Assembly (NCBI GenBank): GCA_964471825.1
Contig: CAYYKD010000009.1
Coordinates: forward strand, 1 to 64,000
Reading direction: 5' to 3'
DNA from: CAYYKD01 sp964471825
GTDB lineage: Bacteria > Spirochaetota > GWE2-31-10 > CAYYKD01
Length of the DNA: 64,000 bases
The notes under the pieces were generated by a model. That model was given only the letters and a program-made list of their open reading frames with translations. It did no database searches and was not told where the DNA came from. Positions within the stretch are counted from its first letter, which is position 1. Each line of letters opens with the position of its first letter. Shown here piece by piece: positions 60,918 through 64,000 of the stretch. Made by a program: the position numbers and the translations under genes.

Positions 60918-61280
60918 CTATTTATTCTGACTGACTACCATCAACACCTGTCCATTTAATACACAGCCTTTTTCGATTTCAAGAAAAGGAGCAGTAACAT
61001 TTCCATGAATAATTGAATTACCATGAAAAAAAACCTCATTTAAGACATTAATATTACCTGTAATTCTACCAAAGCATTGAAGATTTTTCGATGAAATATC
61101 AGCCTCAACCACTGCATTAGGACCAATAATCAGATCACCCTGAGTTTCTATTTTACCTTTAATAACCCCTTTAATTACAAGAGATTCCTCATGTTTAATC
61201 GAACCCTCAAAATTAAAATCCTCATCTAAAACGGTATTAAAATATTCTTCATCAATTTTACTAAAATCATCTCTAGGCAT
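60918..61280 (-). CDS. Bactofilin
   Basis: A 120-residue polymerising cytoskeletal protein. The hydrophobic repeat of the bactofilin beta-helix is clear: SLVIKGVIKGKIETQGDLII, AVVEADISSKNLQCFGRITG and SIIHGNVTAPFLEIEKG. It is Gly- and Ile-rich with short tails. Bactofilins position cell-wall enzymes or shape curvature and in Leptospira affect helical shape. GGGAT lies before the ATG, and a TTGACA/TATAAT pair lies 47-73 bases upstream. Confidence 0.92.
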   Translation of the reverse strand: MPRDDFSKIDEEYFNTVLDEDFNFEGSIKHEESLVIKGVIKGKIETQGDLIIGPNAVVEADISSKNLQCFGRITGNINVLNEVFFHGNSIIHGNVTAPFLEIEKGCVLNGQVLMVVSQNK

Positions 61281-61326
61281 CGCTATCCCTTTCTATTAAT
61301 TTACATTTCGAAAAACTATAACTATT

Positions 61327-61353
61327 ATTATATTAAAATGGAATATTTGTCAA
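61327..61353 (-). promoter_or_regulatory. Possible promoter of bactofilin
   Basis: On the minus strand TTGACA (61353-61348) and TATAAT (61332-61327) both match consensus, but the spacing of 15 is short. Confidence 0.45.
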
Positions 61354-61386
61354 GTTATTCTTAATTCAACATGGAAGGATGGAAGG

Positions 61387-62118
61387 CTAATGCCCTCTTA
61401 TCTTTTCAACAAGAACCAATAAATAAAACAAAAAATACTCAAACACTCTAAGAAAACCAAATGGATTTCTTAGAATCTTCGACAGGCTATACCATCCCCT
61501 CTCTATAGACTCGTCACTCGGAGGAGTTTTTTTCCCGGCTACAATCTCGATAAAATCTTCAACTCCTATAAAAACACCTGTCTTAAAATTCTGAATTCTC
61601 GAGTTGATCCACTTTTCCATCCTTGGCCTTTTCATACTTACAATTACGATATGAGGTCCTGCTTTTTGCATTGCTGTAATAAGTTTTTTTTCAAAATCCT
61701 TTTTATACCTTGTGTGATAAACACCCACAGTTCTTACACCCGGAAATGAATCTTTAATATTTTTCTCAATCCTCTTCATCTGATTTTTCTTTCCACCTAA
61801 AAAATACAGAAATTTGTGAAAATCACAACTTTTATTAATCAATCTTATCGTAAATGAGAAAAAATTATAGGTCTTCTCTATCTCTGTTTTTAAAAACCTT
61901 AAGGCTTTTTTGATATTTTTAGAGATTGGGATGACAAGATCTGCACTGTTTATAATCGCTTTTAATTCTTTATTAAAAACAGCACGCATTAGAAGATGTG
62001 TATCCAATAATATAACCTTTGATGTTTTTTCAACCTCTGTCAGTTTCATTATTCTATCATAAACTTCATCCTCACTAATAGAATCTATATTTATTCCTAG
62101 AAGACTTCTTCTAACCAT
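61387..62118 (-). CDS. WecG/TagA/CpsF-type glycosyltransferase
   Basis: A 243-residue enzyme of the family that adds UDP-ManNAc-type sugars to lipid-linked intermediates. The start LLGINIDSISEDEVYDRIM and the later FLGGKKNQMKRIEKNIKDSFPGV and VIVSMKRPRMEKWIN are family signatures, and GVEDFIEIVAGKKTPPS matches the FDxxAG segment (here IEIVAG). The C terminus has a hydrophobic region that may contact the membrane. The donor and acceptor are unknown. It lies 17 bases after rsmE on the same strand. Confidence 0.85.
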   Translation of the reverse strand: MVRRSLLGINIDSISEDEVYDRIMKLTEVEKTSKVILLDTHLLMRAVFNKELKAIINSADLVIPISKNIKKALRFLKTEIEKTYNFFSFTIRLINKSCDFHKFLYFLGGKKNQMKRIEKNIKDSFPGVRTVGVYHTRYKKDFEKKLITAMQKAGPHIVIVSMKRPRMEKWINSRIQNFKTGVFIGVEDFIEIVAGKKTPPSDESIERGWYSLSKILRNPFGFLRVFEYFLFYLLVLVEKIRGH

Positions 62119-62135
62119 TATCTACTCCTCATAAT

Positions 62136-62858
62136 TTATATTGAACTTGTCAAGAAATTGATAATTGACAAAAAGTACACAGCCGCGGTATCACTTTTTA
62201 AAATTCCTGTCGGGAAATTTACTCCAATCCAACCACTTTCCTTGAGAGATATAAACTCCCTGTTTGAGAAATCCCCCTCAGGGCCTATGAAAACTGCAAT
62301 TGATTTATAATTCCCTGATAAAACTCCACTCAAACCTCGACTACTGTTAATCTCTCCAAACAGTTTATATTCTGATTGACACAGTTTAACCGCGTCATCA
62401 AATTTCAAGACCGTATTTATCTTTGGTATCGTTAAAGCTCCGGACTGCATTGAAGCCTCTTTTACAATCTTTAACCACCGTTCACCTCTGGATTTAATTT
62501 TTTCAGCAGTTAGCTCAACAATTGTATTATCAGTAATGACAGGAACAAAATTATCAACCCCAATCTCTGTACACTTCTGAAGAAGATATTCATTTCGATC
62601 CCCCTTCAAAACAGAAAAAAGAACTGTAATCTCTGCTCTCTTAATATGGTCAACTCTAATCTCAAGTGTCTTAAAAACCACCCTATTACTCTCAATCTTT
62701 TCGACTACAGATATATACTCATTTGCATTTTGATCACTTATTAAAAAAATATCACCTTTTTTTACCCTAAAGACCTTTAAATGATGAAAGTCGCTTCCTG
62801 TAATTTCTACATTTTGATTGATACTATTTAAATCAGTATTAGTAAATATCTTCTTCAA
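62136..62858 (-). CDS. rsmE: 16S rRNA m3U1498 methyltransferase RsmE
   Basis: SPOUT-class methyltransferase. At 240 residues it has the usual size. The N-terminal PUA-like part includes ITGSDFHHLKVFRVKKGD. The SPOUT domain shows KCTEIGVDNFVPVITDNT, FIGPEGDFSNREFISL and a C-terminal LKSDTAAVYFLSIINF, matching the GPEGG/ILR-ETA motifs with Lys for Arg. It belongs to the leftward run nrnA-rsmE-wecG. Confidence 0.95.
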   Translation of the reverse strand: MKKIFTNTDLNSINQNVEITGSDFHHLKVFRVKKGDIFLISDQNANEYISVVEKIESNRVVFKTLEIRVDHIKRAEITVLFSVLKGDRNEYLLQKCTEIGVDNFVPVITDNTIVELTAEKIKSRGERWLKIVKEASMQSGALTIPKINTVLKFDDAVKLCQSEYKLFGEINSSRGLSGVLSGNYKSIAVFIGPEGDFSNREFISLKESGWIGVNFPTGILKSDTAAVYFLSIINFLTSSI

Positions 62859-62914
62859 CGAATTTTACCCTTATAGGCTCTTTCAAATTTATAATAGCCT
62901 GTTTTAATTTACAT

Positions 62915-63904
62915 CTATTTCAAAAATGATTGGATTGTTGTAACTACCAAATTTTCAGCCTTATCAATTGTCATTGGAACAGCGGCACCTGCAGCAAGTT
63001 TGTGCCCACCGCCCCCCATCTTTGCTGCTACAGCAGCTACATTTACCTTACCGGTAGATCTCAAACTAATCTTTGATAACTCATTAGACGCATCATATTT
63101 TATAAAAATCGCAACCTCAAGCCCGTTTATCAGCAATAATTCCTCAAAAACCTTACTGGTATCTAAGTTTGCATTGTAAGTCTTAATGTCATCATCTGTC
63201 AGATAGGCAAATAACACCCTATCATCCATATACCCCCTAACCCTACCAATAACCACTGACAAAAGCCGTAAACTATTTAGAGTTCTATTTCCATACAACT
63301 TATCATAACCAAGCTTGATATCCGCACCATTTTCAATCAGGTGATGTATTATTCCAAGTGAAAAATATTTATCATTTCTTATATGTCTGAAGTAACCATT
63401 ATCTGCAAGAATTCCATTAAGCAAATGTTGGGCAGTCTTTTTATCAATTGACAACTTAAGCCTTTTAATTAAGAGATAGATCATCTCACAAGTCGAGATA
63501 TAATAATCCTCAATCCAATTAACAAATCCAAATTTATCATTTGTTAAATGGTGATCTACGACAACTATCTTTTCTACGCTTAAATTATTGTTACAAATAG
63601 CCAATCTATCAATATTCGGCGTATCAACTGCAACTAGAAGATCAAAATTTCCGGTATAATCGGTCTTGAAGTATTTTTTAAGATTTTTAATCAACATATT
63701 ATCAAATGGGCCGGTGTTAACAGTGATAACTTCTTTACCCATAAGATTTAGGGCATACGACAAACCTAGTTGTGCACCCAGACAATCAAGATCGGGATCC
63801 TTATGTCCTACAACTACTATTTTATCAGAACTCAAAACAGCATCTATCATCTGTTGAGGAATATCCATTATTCGTTTTTCAATACTTAAATTAATATCTT
63901 TCAT
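62915..63904 (-). CDS. nrnA: DHH-family phosphoesterase, NrnA-like
   Basis: Predicted oligoribonuclease/pAp phosphatase. About 329 residues from ATG 63904. DHH motifs: VVGHKDPDLDCLGAQ, AVDTPN, VVDHHLTND and a later YLTDDDI. The DHHA1 domain ends in GGGGHKLAAGA. In motif I the usual HxDxD is written HKDPDLD, fitting the family. No clear Shine-Dalgarno sequence is seen; GTG 63922 and ATG 63868 are alternative starts. It is the first gene of the leftward run. The 96 bases to its right hold nothing I can name. Confidence 0.88.
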   Translation of the reverse strand: MKDINLSIEKRIMDIPQQMIDAVLSSDKIVVVGHKDPDLDCLGAQLGLSYALNLMGKEVITVNTGPFDNMLIKNLKKYFKTDYTGNFDLLVAVDTPNIDRLAICNNNLSVEKIVVVDHHLTNDKFGFVNWIEDYYISTCEMIYLLIKRLKLSIDKKTAQHLLNGILADNGYFRHIRNDKYFSLGIIHHLIENGADIKLGYDKLYGNRTLNSLRLLSVVIGRVRGYMDDRVLFAYLTDDDIKTYNANLDTSKVFEELLLINGLEVAIFIKYDASNELSKISLRSTGKVNVAAVAAKMGGGGHKLAAGAAVPMTIDKAENLVVTTIQSFLK

Positions 63905-64000
63905 TAATATTATTAATACCACATTTTTCTAATTAGTAAATACTAAACTTACAGTTGTAATAATAAAATATTTATCAGGTACTTGCATTCTTTTATATGG

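Overview
The window looks like the chromosome of a low-GC (about one third G+C by eye), probably anaerobic or microaerophilic member of the Spirochaetota. Lineage evidence: a P83/100-family protein (25580-27241), a 447-residue plant-like phosphofructokinase of the size seen in Borrelia, a bactofilin, many signal-peptide proteins typical of spirochaetes, and the duplicated long form of ThyX. I see no prophage, CRISPR array, intact insertion sequence or rRNA. The sequence is a draft scaffold: seven runs of exactly ten N interrupt genes, and at least three of them probably hide no missing sequence.

Layout. 1-5.1 kb: end of a receiver/GAF regulator, rsmA, and a secreted protein abutting an FHA-VWA membrane protein. 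5.1-11.4 kb: a soluble chemoreceptor built on an [FeFe]-hydrogenase-like sensor, and a 1446-residue double activase of the 2-hydroxyacyl-CoA dehydratase type. 11.7-19.8 kb: threonine synthase, hemerythrin, HD, LUD and RidA proteins, then a leftward redox/metabolite set (YjbQ, PhzF, ferredoxin-nitroreductase, CrtI-like oxidoreductase). 19.9-25.5 kb: mfd, a secreted protein, thiamine pyrophosphokinase. 25.6-38.6 kb, all leftward: P83/100, MetH, a GGDEF protein, ThyX, HtpG, two LPP20-like proteins and a SpoIIE-type phosphatase. 38.6-46.2 kb: a decayed REP-type transposase, a possible attenuator, then pyrB-pyrI-pyrD-pyrK-pyrC-pyrF, phosphofructokinase and a Nudix hydrolase. 46.2-51.4 kb: a rhomboid-like membrane protein, lipoproteins, an HD-GYP protein and a cyclic-nucleotide-binding-like protein. 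51.5-58 kb: the overlapping leftward operon yraN, a 44-codon ORF, a zinc-motif protein, miaB, a SPOR protein, mutS. 58.2-64 kb: a CAU tRNA, then leftward nrnA-like, rsmE, wecG-like, bactofilin, TPR and mtaB genes.

How the genes work together. The pyr block covers most of de novo UMP synthesis (no carAB or pyrE here); ThyX and MetH sit together and share folate one-carbon supply. Signalling genes fit c-di-GMP turnover (a GGEEF cyclase and an HD-GYP phosphodiesterase), SpoIIE-type phosphatase control and redox chemotaxis. Translation and repair functions (RsmA, RsmE, MiaB, MtaB, Mfd, MutS) are scattered through the leftward operons.

The most unusual things are in and between genes: the RAYT-type transposase relic before pyrB; an interspersed intergenic motif around CTCTTGCAAA that also forms inverted repeats; frequent 13-19 bp tandem duplications, including a 15-bp unit inside mutS; a leader ORF whose stop codon runs into a terminator before pyrB; and the hydrogenase-domain chemoreceptor.
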